Shown: piece after piece, positions 5,162 to 12,753 of the stretch | How positions within the stretch are numbered: position 1 is the stretch's first letter | Layout: every line of letters begins with the position of its first letter | NCBI GenBank assembly: GCA_900765705.1 | Contig: CAAFSR010000308.1 | Location: forward strand, 1 to 13,112 | Reading direction: 5' to 3' | DNA from: an uncultured Faecalibacterium sp. | GTDB lineage: Bacteria; Bacillota; Clostridia; Oscillospirales; Ruminococcaceae | DNA length: 13,112 bases | Position numbers and translations under genes: made by a program | The notes under the pieces: model-generated | What the model was told of the DNA's origin: nothing | What the model saw: the letters and a program-made list of their open reading frames with translations, nothing else | Database searches by the model: none

Positions 5162-6664
5162 ATGATTAGCTTCTTACTGTGTCTGGCGCTTCTTATCATC
5201 GGCTACTTTGTCTATGGTAAGATCGTGGACAACACGTTCGGTCCGGACGACCGCGAAACTCCTGCTGTGCGCATCAACGATGGCGTTGACTACGTTGTGA
5301 TGCCCCAGTGGAAGCTGTTCCTCGTCCAGCTGCTGAACATTGCAGGTCTGGGCCCCATCTTTGGTGCACTGCAGGGTGCTCTGTGGGGTCCCGTGGTGTT
5401 CCTGTGGATCACCTTCGGCACCATCTTTGCCGGCGGCGTACATGACTACTTCTCCGGCATGATGAGCGAGCGCAATGACGGCGCTTCCATCGCTGAGGTC
5501 ACCGGCCGCTACCTTGGCCCCGTGATGCAGAACATTATGCGTGTGTTCTCTGTGGTGCTGCTGATCATGGTCGGTACCGTGTTCGCAGTCGGCCCTGCAG
5601 GCCTGATCGTTACCCTGTGCAAGAACGGCGGTATGTCCGGCGTGCTGACTACCACCCTGTTCTGGCTGATCATCATTCTGGTGTACTACTTCATCGCAAC
5701 CTTTATCTCCATTGATGCCATCATCGGTAAGATCTACCCCGTGTTCGGCATCTGCCTGATCATCATGGCTGTGGGCGTTATCTTTGGTATCTTCACCAAC
5801 CCCGCCTACACCATCCCCGAGATCTGGGCAAACTTCAGCAATATGCACCCCTCCAACACTCCCATCTGGAGCTTCATGTTCATCACCGTTGCCTGTGGTG
5901 CTATCTCCGGCTTCCACTCCACCCAGTCGCCTCTGATGGCTCGCTGCATGAAGAGTGAGAAGCAGGGTCACTTCGTATTCTACGGTGCAATGGTCAGCGA
6001 GGGCATCATCGCTCTGATTTGGGCCGCTGCAGGCTGCGCACTGTACACCATCACCGACGGCAAGATGGTGGGTCTGGCCGAGGCTCTGGCTGCCGGTCAG
6101 TCCGCTGCCATCTACGACGTCTGCCTCAAGACTATGGGCAAGGTCGGTGTGGCACTGGCTATGATCGGTGTCGTGATCTGCCCCATCACCTCCGGTGATA
6201 CCGCCTTCCGTTCCGCTCGTCTGACCCTGGCCGACTGGCTCAAGATCGATCAGGACAGCTACGCAAACCGCCTGAAGCTCTGCATCCCCGTGCTGGGCGT
6301 TGGTGCCTTCCTTGGCATCGGCAACGCACTGGGCTTCATCAACTACACTGTCATCTGGCGTTACTTCAGCTGGACCAACCAGACGCTGGCTATGATCGTC
6401 CTGTGGGCTGCTTCCATGTACCTGTTCAAGGAGAAGAAGAACTTCTGGATCACCGCCGTGCCTGCTACCTTCATGAGCGCCGTGTCCTGCACCTACTTCG
6501 TGCTGGCTCCCGAGTGCCTGGGCAAGATGATCAACACCTATGCAGACGGCAAGCTGGTGGCTTACAACACCGCCGTTGCTTACCCCATCGGCATCGTCTT
6601 TGCCATTGCAATGCTGGCTCTGTTCCTGTTTGCTACCAAGAAGAACTCTACTTCCAAGGCATAA
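5162..6664 (+). CDS. cstA: Carbon starvation CstA family transporter
   Basis: This polytopic inner-membrane protein of 500 residues belongs to the CstA family; E. coli members CstA and BtsT import pyruvate with protons, and peptide uptake has also been linked to CstA. Family motifs seen are the conserved block around residues 57-110 (NIAGLGPIFGALQGALWGP, then FAGGVHDYFSGMMSERNDG), GFHSTQSPLMARCMKSE in the middle, and SGDTAFRSARLTLADWL toward the end. Hydrophobic helices fill the rest. It is shorter than E. coli CstA (about 700 residues), as is common for Gram-positive members. The start is fixed by AAAAGGAGG at 5145-5153, eight bases before the ATG. Codons are strongly biased toward CGC/CGT for Arg and GGT/GCT types, unlike the neighbours, which suggests high expression. 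The substrate here (pyruvate, another carboxylate or a peptide) cannot be decided from the sequence. Confidence 0.9.
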   Translation: MISFLLCLALLIIGYFVYGKIVDNTFGPDDRETPAVRINDGVDYVVMPQWKLFLVQLLNIAGLGPIFGALQGALWGPVVFLWITFGTIFAGGVHDYFSGMMSERNDGASIAEVTGRYLGPVMQNIMRVFSVVLLIMVGTVFAVGPAGLIVTLCKNGGMSGVLTTTLFWLIIILVYYFIATFISIDAIIGKIYPVFGICLIIMAVGVIFGIFTNPAYTIPEIWANFSNMHPSNTPIWSFMFITVACGAISGFHSTQSPLMARCMKSEKQGHFVFYGAMVSEGIIALIWAAAGCALYTITDGKMVGLAEALAAGQSAAIYDVCLKTMGKVGVALAMIGVVICPITSGDTAFRSARLTLADWLKIDQDSYANRLKLCIPVLGVGAFLGIGNALGFINYTVIWRYFSWTNQTLAMIVLWAASMYLFKEKKNFWITAVPATFMSAVSCTYFVLAPECLGKMINTYADGKLVAYNTAVAYPIGIVFAIAMLALFLFATKKNSTSKA

Positions 6665-6698
6665 GGAACTGATGGCTGCATATCCCTGTAAGTAATTT

Positions 6699-6742
6699 GC
6701 GCCCGCCGCTGCCTGACCGTACAGCGGCGGGCGCTGTTTTTT
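6699..6742 (+). terminator. Intrinsic terminator after the CstA-family gene
   Basis: A perfect 13-bp stem pairs GCGCCCGCCGCTG (6699-6711) with 6722-6734 around a ten-base loop, followed by TG and TTTTTT to 6742. It lies 35 bases past the stop codon. Confidence 0.88.
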
Positions 6743-6821
6743 GAAAAAACAGGGCTTGCAATTGCCCCCGTCCCGTGGGAAAATAGGGGCGTAAAATCTA
6801 ATGCAAAGAAGGGAACTACCC

Positions 6822-7838
6822 ATGATTTTCAAACCCGCACAGCTGGGTATGGCAAAGCTTGACCCGCAGGAGCTGGCAGCAGACAAAAAAGCCTGCCGGA
6901 AGATTGGCCCCTGCGGCGTGGGCAAAAAGGCGCTGTACCTGAACAGCTTCTACATCGACCGCCGCTATTATCTGCCCTACGGCAGCATCACCCGGGTGTT
7001 CAAGCGGGTGGCTATGAGCTCCGGCGGCTTTTCCGGCAAGGGCGTGTTTGCCTCCATGGCCTATCTTGTGGTGGAGTACGATGGCGGCAAGCAGAAGCAG
7101 TGCAACTTCAAGGACGAGCGGGACGTGGACGCTTTGCTGGAAGTGCTGGCAAAAGAGCAGCCGCAGCTGCATCTGCTCAGCGCCGCCGGAGAGCAGGCAC
7201 TGCAGAAAAAGGCCACCGAAAAGGCCGCCCGCAAGCTGCCGGAGCTTTCCGCCGAGGCACAGCACAGCCTTACCACCCTGCGCCGGGCCAAGGAGTATCT
7301 GGACGCAAAGCCGGAGCTTTCCGCCGAGCTGAGCGCCGCCCAGCGCCGCAAGCGTGCGCAGCTGCAAAGCAAGCCGGTGTACCGCTATGTGGCGCTGGCC
7401 ATCTTTGTGCTGGGCGTTGCAGCCGCAGCCTACGGCCTGTATTCCGTATTCAGCCACACCGGCAGCTACGGCGTGTACTTTGCGCTGTTCGGCTTTGCGG
7501 CCATCTTCCTGTTTTCCAGCTACAATATGCTGCCCACCGCCCACAATAACCACGCTGCCATCATGAAGCGTGCAGACAAGGCCGAGGCAGCCATGGCAGA
7601 GTATGTCAGGCACTACCCCCACGGGGCGTTCCCGGTGGAAAGCCGGTACGCCCACCCCATCGTGCTCAAGCAGATGATGGACGCTGTGGAAGAGGGCCGT
7701 GCCGTCACCGTGCCCGAGGCACTGGAAGCAGTGAAGGCGCGCCTGAGATCCTTGAACGCGGACGTGCAGGTGGAGCAGGAGGAATACGACGAGGTGGTGG
7801 CCATCAAGGCCATGTTCCTGAACCACGACTATCAGTAA
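6822..7838 (+). CDS. Uncharacterised membrane protein with two central transmembrane helices
   Basis: I do not recognise a named family. The 338-residue protein has three parts. Residues 1-110 look like a soluble beta-rich, PH-like domain (YLPYGSITRVFKRVA, then LVVEYDGGKQKQCNFKDERDVDALLEVL, a strand-strand-helix pattern). Residues about 120-185 are an Ala/Glu/Lys/Arg-rich helical stretch, possibly a coiled coil. Two hydrophobic helices follow at about 188-210 and 216-236. The last hundred residues are a soluble helical tail. There is no signal peptide, so both ends probably face the cytoplasm. ATG at 6822 is preferred over an in-frame ATG at 6801 because AAGGG lies eight bases before it (6809-6813), while the earlier one has no well-placed site. 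A weak promoter (TTGCAA at 6756, GAAAAT at 6779, 17-base spacer) may serve it. It stands alone between terminators, so context gives no role. Confidence 0.78.
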   Translation: MIFKPAQLGMAKLDPQELAADKKACRKIGPCGVGKKALYLNSFYIDRRYYLPYGSITRVFKRVAMSSGGFSGKGVFASMAYLVVEYDGGKQKQCNFKDERDVDALLEVLAKEQPQLHLLSAAGEQALQKKATEKAARKLPELSAEAQHSLTTLRRAKEYLDAKPELSAELSAAQRRKRAQLQSKPVYRYVALAIFVLGVAAAAYGLYSVFSHTGSYGVYFALFGFAAIFLFSSYNMLPTAHNNHAAIMKRADKAEAAMAEYVRHYPHGAFPVESRYAHPIVLKQMMDAVEEGRAVTVPEALEAVKARLRSLNADVQVEQEEYDEVVAIKAMFLNHDYQ

Positions 7839-7851
7839 AGCAGAAAAGTAA

Positions 7852-7891
7852 AATGCCGGGCAGCCTGCGGGCTGTCCGGCATTGTGTTTTT
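7852..7891. terminator. Bidirectional terminator between the membrane protein and the second LysR-type regulator
   Basis: A 14-bp stem with one G-U pairs 7852-7865 (AATGCCGGGCAGCC) with 7870-7883 around loop TGCG. TTTTT at 7887-7891 serves the plus strand; on the minus strand the stem is followed by a T-rich tract (TTTACTTTT), so it can end both convergent genes. Confidence 0.85.
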
Positions 7892-7903
7892 AACGGAGGG
7901 GGC

Positions 7904-8821
7904 TCAGAGCAGCGCCTCCATCAGCGGCGGGGCGGGGTGATGGGCGTACTTCTGCTTGGCGATCTCGATAAAGGACTGCACCTCCAGCCGGGGTGCGTGC
8001 CGCATGGTGGCGATCTCCACCGTCACGGGGGGAAAGTCCAGCAGCGGCACCTTGACGATGCCCGGGATCACCGCCGTGGAAAGGCAGGGCACGATGGACA
8101 TGGCGGTGCCCATCTGGATCATGATCAGCGCGCCCTCAAAGCTGGGGGTGATCTTGCTGCAATCCACCCCCACCTGCGCCAGCTGCTCCAGCGACGGCCC
8201 CTGACAGGCGGACAGAAAGCTGTCGAACGCGCCGGAGGACACCACGCTCTGCCCCTTCAGGTCGGCCAGATGCAGCGCCCGCCGGCCGGCAAGGGAGGCG
8301 TTGGGGTTCATCAGCACATGGTAGCCCAGCGAGAACAGGGGCGTAAAGGAGATGTCCCGGTCGCGGGAGTGCTCGGTGGCGTAAAAAAAGCCGATGTCCA
8401 GCTGCCCGGAACGCAGCTGCTCCAGCGGGCGGCGGTTGTCCTGCGGCACAACGTCCACGCAGGCATTGGGGAACTGGTGCTGGAACTCGGCCAGTATGCT
8501 GGAAAAAGTGCCGTAATCGAACAGCTGCCGCAGTCCCACCGTCAGGTGGGAGCGGTCGGCATCCTGAATATCCTGCGCCTTTTTCAGCGCCTGCCGGCCA
8601 AAGCTGGTCATCTGCACCATGTCCAGATAAAAGGACTGCCCGGCGGCGGTCAGCTTGGTGCGGCGGGTGGTGCGCTCGAACAGATGCAGCCCGGTCTCCT
8701 TTTCCAGCGCGTTGATCTGGTAGGTGATGGCGGGCTGGGTGGTGAACAGCCGCTCGGCGGCGGCGCTGAAATTCAGCTCCTCGGCTACGGCAATAAAGCA
8801 CTCCAACTGGTAAATCGTCAT
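7904..8821 (-). CDS. LysR family transcriptional regulator (second), likely controller of the exported flavoprotein
   Basis: The protein has 305 residues, the standard LTTR length. The N-terminal winged helix-turn-helix occupies about residues 1-60, starting MTIYQLECFIAVAEELNFS, with AAERLFTTQPAITYQINALE as the recognition region and LFERTTRRTKLTAAG as the wing. The effector domain follows and is complete. ATG at 8821 is chosen because AAAGGAGG lies at 8833-8840 (11 bases, a little long), the fold begins there, and a promoter follows upstream; a longer frame reaching 8932 overlaps the promoter and operator. The gene is divergent from the flavoprotein gene. The region between them holds a T-N11-A dyad at the classical -65 position of the flavoprotein promoter, strong contextual evidence that this LTTR regulates it, probably as an activator answering to the substrate. 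The effector is unknown. Confidence 0.92.
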   Translation of the reverse strand: MTIYQLECFIAVAEELNFSAAAERLFTTQPAITYQINALEKETGLHLFERTTRRTKLTAAGQSFYLDMVQMTSFGRQALKKAQDIQDADRSHLTVGLRQLFDYGTFSSILAEFQHQFPNACVDVVPQDNRRPLEQLRSGQLDIGFFYATEHSRDRDISFTPLFSLGYHVLMNPNASLAGRRALHLADLKGQSVVSSGAFDSFLSACQGPSLEQLAQVGVDCSKITPSFEGALIMIQMGTAMSIVPCLSTAVIPGIVKVPLLDFPPVTVEIATMRHAPRLEVQSFIEIAKQKYAHHPAPPLMEALL

Positions 8822-8861
8822 AGAACCACGCGCCTCCTTTGGAAAAAATCTCATTATCTTT

Positions 8862-8890
8862 ATTATACAGGATTCCGGATGGGCCGTAAA
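8862..8890 (-). promoter_or_regulatory. Promoter of the second LysR-type regulator gene
   Basis: On the minus strand TTTACG (8885-8890, four of six) and a perfect TATAAT (8862-8867) are separated by 17 bases. The predicted start is near 8855. The LTTR dyad lies just upstream of the -35, so binding there could also affect this promoter. Confidence 0.6.
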
Positions 8891-8899
8891 GTGGGGGAT

Positions 8900-8922
8900 A
8901 TTTATAAAGAGATTTGATAAAT
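8900..8922. promoter_or_regulatory. LysR-type recognition site ATTTAT-N11-ATAAAT
   Basis: Perfect 6-base inverted arms (8900-8905 and 8917-8922) are separated by exactly 11 bases, the LTTR box geometry. The centre at 8911 is about 65 bases before the predicted flavoprotein transcript start (near 8976), the position known for LTTR recognition sites. It lies in the gap between the divergent LTTR and flavoprotein genes. Confidence 0.7.
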
Positions 8923-8926
8923 GAGG

Positions 8927-8940
8927 ATGCAAATTTGTAT
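8927..8940. promoter_or_regulatory. Possible LysR-type activation site next to the flavoprotein -35
   Basis: ATGCAAATTTGTAT is a near-perfect 14-bp dyad (one mismatch pair) that ends immediately before the -35 at 8941. LTTR activation sites typically lie here, in weaker symmetry than the recognition site, so position and form both fit. Confidence 0.5.
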
Positions 8941-8969
8941 TTCACACCGGCGCGAAACTTTGCTATAAT
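8941..8969 (+). promoter_or_regulatory. Promoter of the exported flavoprotein gene
   Basis: TTCACA (8941-8946, five of six) and a perfect TATAAT (8964-8969) are separated by 17 bases, with TG one base before the -10. The predicted start near 8976 gives a leader of about 64 bases before the ATG at 9040. Confidence 0.78.
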
Positions 8970-9039
8970 CGTATCAATGTTCAAAATGCACGAAGGAACA
9001 GGAAAAACGCAAAGAAGAAGAAAAAGAAAGGTAAACCTT

Positions 9040-10956
9040 ATGGCTAAGATCTCTCGCCGCAACTTTATGCGCGGTGCCGCTGTCGGCACCATGGGTGCAG
9101 CTGCTGCCGGTCTGCTGACCGCCTGCGGCGGCTCCGCTTCCAGCACCACCAGTGCTCCCGCTTCCGGCGCTGCATCCTCTGCAGCTGCTTCCTCTGCTGT
9201 GACCAAGCCCTCCGCTCCTGTGGACGGCAAGTACGTCACCAAGGCAATGGGCCACGAGAGCTGGGTGCACGTTGCCACCACCTTCTTTGATGGCAAGATC
9301 ACCGCCTGCGAAGTGCTGTCTCACGAGGAGACCATCGGCATCGGCAACTACGCCTGCGCCCGCATCCCCGCTGCCATCGTGGCAAACCAGAGCATCAACG
9401 TGCCCAACCTGCGCGGCTCTTCCATCACCTCCATGGCTGTCAAGGCAGCCGTGAAGGAGGCTATCGAGCTGGCCGGCTACAATGTGGACGACTTCTCCAA
9501 GGAGGTCACCATTGCTCCTTCCAACGAGGTCATCGAGGAAGAGGCTGACGTCATCATCATGGGTGCCGGCACCTCCGGCCTGACCTGCGCCTGCCGCCTG
9601 CTGGAGGCCGGTTACAGCGTTACTCTGGTGGAAAAGCGCGATATCCCCGGCGGCTCCATGTCCATGACCTACGGCGGCGTTGCCACCGCAGGCTCCAAGC
9701 TGCAGTACAACTACGACGTGGACGGCAGCTTCCGCGAGTCCACCATGGGCACGCTGGAAGGCATGATGAACTTCTGGCAGACCATGGAGAAGTACCACCG
9801 TACCGAGTTCTTCAACGGTGAAATGCCCTACATGACCAAGCAGTACACCGTCGCAGGCGATCTGGTGGACTGGATGGCAGGCATCGGCATCGGCTTCAAC
9901 ACCATGGGCAACTACGAAAGCGCTACCCAGTACGGCGCTTCCACCCCGTATCTGGCTCCCGGCTGCTACGAGGGCGGCGCAGGCTACGCCATGATGTTCA
10001 TGGCACAGCGCGTGGAAAAGTACGAGAAGGGCAAGATCATCTACTCCACCAGCGTCACCGACCTGATCAAGGACGAGAAGGGCCGCGTTGTGGGCTTCCA
10101 CGCCAAGGGCGAGAACGGCGCAAGCTACACCCTGCGCGGTAAGGCAGTGTGCCTTGCTTCCGGCGGCTTTGCCAAGAACCCCGAGATGCTGAAGAAGTAC
10201 AACCCCGACTACGCCGACTTCTTCTTTAACTGCGCTTCCAGCATGACCGGCGAGGGCATCCAGATGGGTATCGACGCCGGCGGCTATGTGGAGTGCGCAA
10301 ACCGCACCCTGCCCGCCTTCCTGTCCAGCTACAAGAGCAAGTTCGAGCTGGCCTTCATCCACCAGTCTGCCCCCGGCATCATGGTCAACATCAAGGGTGA
10401 CAATATCGGCAACATCATCTCCGATAACCACTACACCATGGCCAAGGCCAAGCTGAACAAGGACAACGGCGACACCTTCTACTATGTGTTCGACGAGTCT
10501 TCCGCCGTCAAGCTGCGCGACAGCGAGTCCTACGGCTTCAACGGCTACGTTGCCATGTTCGAGAAGGGCGAGGCCGTGCACTACGACAGCGTGGAGAAGG
10601 CTTCTGAGGAGCTGAACCTGCCCAATCTGGCAGACGCCATCGAGGCCAACAACGCCGCCGCTCTGGCCGGTGAGCCGGACGAGTTCGGCCGCCGCAACTG
10701 CCCCTACATCGAGACCCGCGACGGTCTGTGGGCCATCCGCGTTGACCCCACCTTCTACCTGACCACCGCCGGTCTGGCCATCGACACCGATTGCCACGTC
10801 CTGAACGAGGACAAGAAGGCCATCCCCGGCCTGTACGCTGCCGGTGACGTCTGCGGCTCCATCGAGGAGAAGGACGCCAAGCAGTACGGCATGGGCTTTG
10901 ACGCCGCTCTGACCTATGGCTACATCATGGGCGAGACCCTGAAGAAGGAGATCTGA
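9040..10956 (+). CDS. Exported FMN/FAD flavoprotein reductase, fumarate/urocanate reductase-like, substrate unknown
   Basis: The 638-residue protein begins MAKISRRNFMRG, a Tat-type SRRNFM signal, then a hydrophobic stretch ending in LLTAC with Cys29 as a likely lipidation site, and a Ser/Ala-rich linker to about residue 57. It should be a surface lipoprotein. Residues 64-150 form an FMN-binding domain; RGSSITS (125-131) aligns with the SGATVTS flavinylation motif, making Ser128 the possible FMN site. An FAD-binding domain follows, with GAGTSG at 175-180 and Glu198, continuing to IPGLYAAGDV (595-604). In this family FMN passes electrons to FAD, which reduces fumarate, urocanate or similar acceptors. 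The HxTxGG histidine and the GGxHGxNRLGG arginine of fumarate reductases are absent (YLTTAGLAI and EEKDAKQYGMGFDAAL instead), so another substrate is likely. The start has GAAAGG at 9026-9031. Codon bias suggests high expression. Confidence 0.88.
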   Translation: MAKISRRNFMRGAAVGTMGAAAAGLLTACGGSASSTTSAPASGAASSAAASSAVTKPSAPVDGKYVTKAMGHESWVHVATTFFDGKITACEVLSHEETIGIGNYACARIPAAIVANQSINVPNLRGSSITSMAVKAAVKEAIELAGYNVDDFSKEVTIAPSNEVIEEEADVIIMGAGTSGLTCACRLLEAGYSVTLVEKRDIPGGSMSMTYGGVATAGSKLQYNYDVDGSFRESTMGTLEGMMNFWQTMEKYHRTEFFNGEMPYMTKQYTVAGDLVDWMAGIGIGFNTMGNYESATQYGASTPYLAPGCYEGGAGYAMMFMAQRVEKYEKGKIIYSTSVTDLIKDEKGRVVGFHAKGENGASYTLRGKAVCLASGGFAKNPEMLKKYNPDYADFFFNCASSMTGEGIQMGIDAGGYVECANRTLPAFLSSYKSKFELAFIHQSAPGIMVNIKGDNIGNIISDNHYTMAKAKLNKDNGDTFYYVFDESSAVKLRDSESYGFNGYVAMFEKGEAVHYDSVEKASEELNLPNLADAIEANNAAALAGEPDEFGRRNCPYIETRDGLWAIRVDPTFYLTTAGLAIDTDCHVLNEDKKAIPGLYAAGDVCGSIEEKDAKQYGMGFDAALTYGYIMGETLKKEI

Positions 10957-10992
10957 GCTGCGCTCTGACCCCCTGACCCATAAGGCATAAAC

Positions 10993-11029
10993 AAAAGGCT
11001 GCTGCACATTCCCGTGCGGCAGCCTTTTT
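10993..11029 (+). terminator. Intrinsic terminator after the flavoprotein gene
   Basis: An AAAAGGCTGCTGCAC arm (10993-11007) pairs with 11014-11028 around loop ATTCCC, with one G-U pair, and the T-run reaches 11029. It lies 37 bases past the stop codon. Confidence 0.88.
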
Positions 11030-11080
11030 GCGTGCGGGAAACAAGCGCTGCTGCTGCCGCTTGCCTTTACGACCCCTCCC

Positions 11081-11124
11081 GTGAAAAGGAAATGCCGGAA
11101 GATCCGCAGATCTTCCGGCATTTC
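11081..11124 (-). terminator. Intrinsic terminator after the second MATE gene (minus strand)
   Basis: A perfect 16-bp stem pairs 11089-11104 with 11109-11124 around a four-base loop. On the minus strand it begins 12 bases after the MATE stop and is followed by CCTTTTCAC, a short T-rich tract. It may also help stop plus-strand readthrough. Confidence 0.75.
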
Positions 11125-11135
11125 AAATCGTTCTC

Positions 11136-12497
11136 TTACGCCTCCACGGGCTTGCGGAAGAGAGCCATGGCGCGTTTGTAGCAGCTGGCAAAATACGCGA
11201 TCTCCGCCAGCGCGGTCAGCGTCCAGCTGCAGGGGTACAGCAGATACAGCGCCGGGATGGTGTGGAAATGCGCAAAGATGGTGTATACCCAGATCACCCG
11301 GAATACGCAGGAGCCCAGCACCACGATGATGGTGGGCACCACCGTCTTGCCCAGCCCGCGGGAGGCGGCGATGGTGCAATCCATAAAGGCCGAGATGCAG
11401 TAGGCAAAGGCCATCACAGCCACCCGCTTCATGCCGGCGTCGATGACCGCCGCCTCGGTGGTGAACAGTGCAAGGAAGGACGGCCCGCAGAAGAACAGCG
11501 CCGCGCCCAGCGCAAGCCCCGCGCCAAAGGAGTAGCCCAGACTGATGAAGTAGCTCTTCTTTACCCGGTCGGGCCGCCCTGCGCCGTAGTTCTGGCTCAT
11601 AAAGCTGGCGCAGGCCATGTAGAAGGCCGCCATGCAGTCGTAGATCAGCGCGTCCGCGTTGGCGGCGGCACTGTTGCCCTTGACCATCAGGGAGTCAAAG
11701 GAGTTGACACCCGCCTGAATGAACAGGTTGGCAATGGCAAAAATAGCGTTCTGCAGCCCGGCGGGCACGCCAAGGGCGATGATGCTTTTGGCCTGCACCG
11801 GGTCCAGCTGCAGCTTGTGCAGGTCCAGTGCATAGCAGTCCTGTACCCGGGTCAGCGCCCGCAGGATCAGAAACGCGGAAACGCACTGGCTGATGGCACT
11901 GGCCAGCGCCACGCCTACCACGCTCAGGTCGCACACAATGACAAAGAACAGGTTCAGCGCAATGTTCAGCGCACCGGCAATAGAAAGGTAGAGCAGCGGC
12001 TTTTTAGTGTCCCCGATGGAGCTGAACACCGCGTTGCCAAAGTTGTACAGCGCCAGCGCCGGCATACCCAGAAAATACACCCGCAGATACAAAATCGCGC
12101 CGGGCAGCAGATCCTCCTTGGTGTTCAGCAGCCGCAGCATGGCGGGGGAGCCCAGCAGCCCGATGAGCAGCAGCGCCACACCGGCAATCGCGCTGATGAT
12201 AGCCGCCGAGTGGACGGTCTTTTCCACGTCCTTGGGGTGGCGCGCACCGTAAAAACGCGCCACCAGCACGTTGATGCCGTTGCTCAGGCCGATGAGAAAA
12301 CCGGTGAACAGGGTCACCAGCGTGCTGGTGGAGCCCACAGCGCCCAGCGCCGTAGACCCGGCAAAGCGCCCCACCACCGCCACGTCCGACATGTTGAACA
12401 GCACCTGCAGCAGGTTAGAAAGCGCCAGCGGCAGACTGACCAGAAAGATCTGCTTGGCCAGAGGGCCTTCCGTCAGCGTATTCGTTCGAGAACTCAT
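11136..12497 (-). CDS. MATE family efflux transporter (second, different branch)
   Basis: This 453-residue inner-membrane antiporter starts MSSRTNTLTEGPLAKQIF, with the family block LPLALSNLLQVLFNMSDVAVVGRF (about residues 22-45) and GFLIGLSNGINVLVARFYGAR soon after, typical of Clostridial MATE proteins annotated as multidrug exporters. It is a different branch from the MATE gene at 1226: the N-termini do not align closely and the leader here has no large structured RNA. Its substrate is unknown. The ATG at 12495-12497 has AAGG at 12506-12509, eight bases away; a GTG eight codons earlier is possible but would overlap that ribosome site. The 5' leader is short and contains one hairpin. The gene ends at a strong terminator facing the flavoprotein terminator, so these two genes are insulated. 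Confidence 0.9.
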   Translation of the reverse strand: MSSRTNTLTEGPLAKQIFLVSLPLALSNLLQVLFNMSDVAVVGRFAGSTALGAVGSTSTLVTLFTGFLIGLSNGINVLVARFYGARHPKDVEKTVHSAAIISAIAGVALLLIGLLGSPAMLRLLNTKEDLLPGAILYLRVYFLGMPALALYNFGNAVFSSIGDTKKPLLYLSIAGALNIALNLFFVIVCDLSVVGVALASAISQCVSAFLILRALTRVQDCYALDLHKLQLDPVQAKSIIALGVPAGLQNAIFAIANLFIQAGVNSFDSLMVKGNSAAANADALIYDCMAAFYMACASFMSQNYGAGRPDRVKKSYFISLGYSFGAGLALGAALFFCGPSFLALFTTEAAVIDAGMKRVAVMAFAYCISAFMDCTIAASRGLGKTVVPTIIVVLGSCVFRVIWVYTIFAHFHTIPALYLLYPCSWTLTALAEIAYFASCYKRAMALFRKPVEA

Positions 12498-12530
12498 ACT
12501 CTTTTCCTTTATCCTATACACATCCTAAAC

Positions 12531-12554
12531 TGTGCCCGCGCACACCGGGGCACA
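12531..12554 (-). promoter_or_regulatory. Hairpin at the start of the second MATE transcript
   Basis: TGTGCCC (12531-12537) and GGGCACA (12548-12554) are perfect 7-base arms around ten bases. The predicted transcript start is near 12554, so the hairpin would form at the very 5' end of the message, or the dyad could act as an operator over the start site. Its role is unknown. Confidence 0.4.
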
Positions 12555-12560
12555 GCCTCT

Positions 12561-12588
12561 ATTATAAGGCACTGCGCCGCTTTTGCAA
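12561..12588 (-). promoter_or_regulatory. Promoter of the second MATE gene
   Basis: On the minus strand a perfect TATAAT (12561-12566) lies 16 bases from TTGCAA (12583-12588, four of six). It sits between the tRNA terminator and the MATE start codon. Confidence 0.55.
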
Positions 12589-12600
12589 GATGGATTCGAT

Positions 12601-12648
12601 AAAATAAATAAAAAAGGACTGCCGCACAAAACCTGTGCAGCAGTCCTT
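12601..12648 (-). terminator. Intrinsic terminator directly after tRNA-Arg
   Basis: On the minus strand a 15-bp stem (12634-12648 with 12614-12628, one G-U) is followed by TTTTTTATTTATTTT. The stem begins at the last A of the encoded CCA, so the terminator abuts the tRNA. Confidence 0.88.
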
Positions 12649-12724
12649 GGTGCGACCGGGAGGATTCGAACCTCTGGCCTTCCGGGTCGGAGCCGAACGC
12701 TCTATCCAGCTGAGCTACGATCGC
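12648..12724 (-). tRNA. tRNA-Arg, anticodon CCG
   Basis: On the minus strand the acceptor arms GCGATCG and CGGTCGC pair with one T-G, the D arm is GCTCAGCTGGATAGAGC, the anticodon stem is TTCGG/CCGGA around loop CTCCGAC (anticodon CCG, reading codon CGG), and the T arm is AGGTTCGAATCCT. The discriminator A is followed by an encoded CCA. It is 77 bases including CCA, with its own promoter and terminator. Confidence 0.96.
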
Positions 12725-12753
12725 AAATGCCGTACCCTTAGTGGGTACAACAC

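Noticed and set aside
5174..6925. 583-codon open frame on the minus strand opposite the CstA-family gene
   Set aside because: It is a shadow of a GC-rich, codon-biased gene: His/Asp/Gly-rich composition with no domain, and it runs through the terminator at 6699-6742.
8986..9039. Earlier in-frame ATG for the exported flavoprotein
   Set aside because: It would put a long charged stretch before the Tat motif, has no ribosome site and is very near the predicted transcript start.
8974..11379. 801-codon open frame on the minus strand opposite the flavoprotein gene
   Set aside because: The composition is a Gly/Ala/Val/His-rich shadow; it crosses two terminators and the end of another gene and has no recognisable domain.
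11262..12602. 446-codon open frame on the plus strand opposite the second MATE gene
   Set aside because: The His/Gln/Arg-rich translation is typical of a complement of membrane-protein codons; the MATE frame on the other strand is clear.
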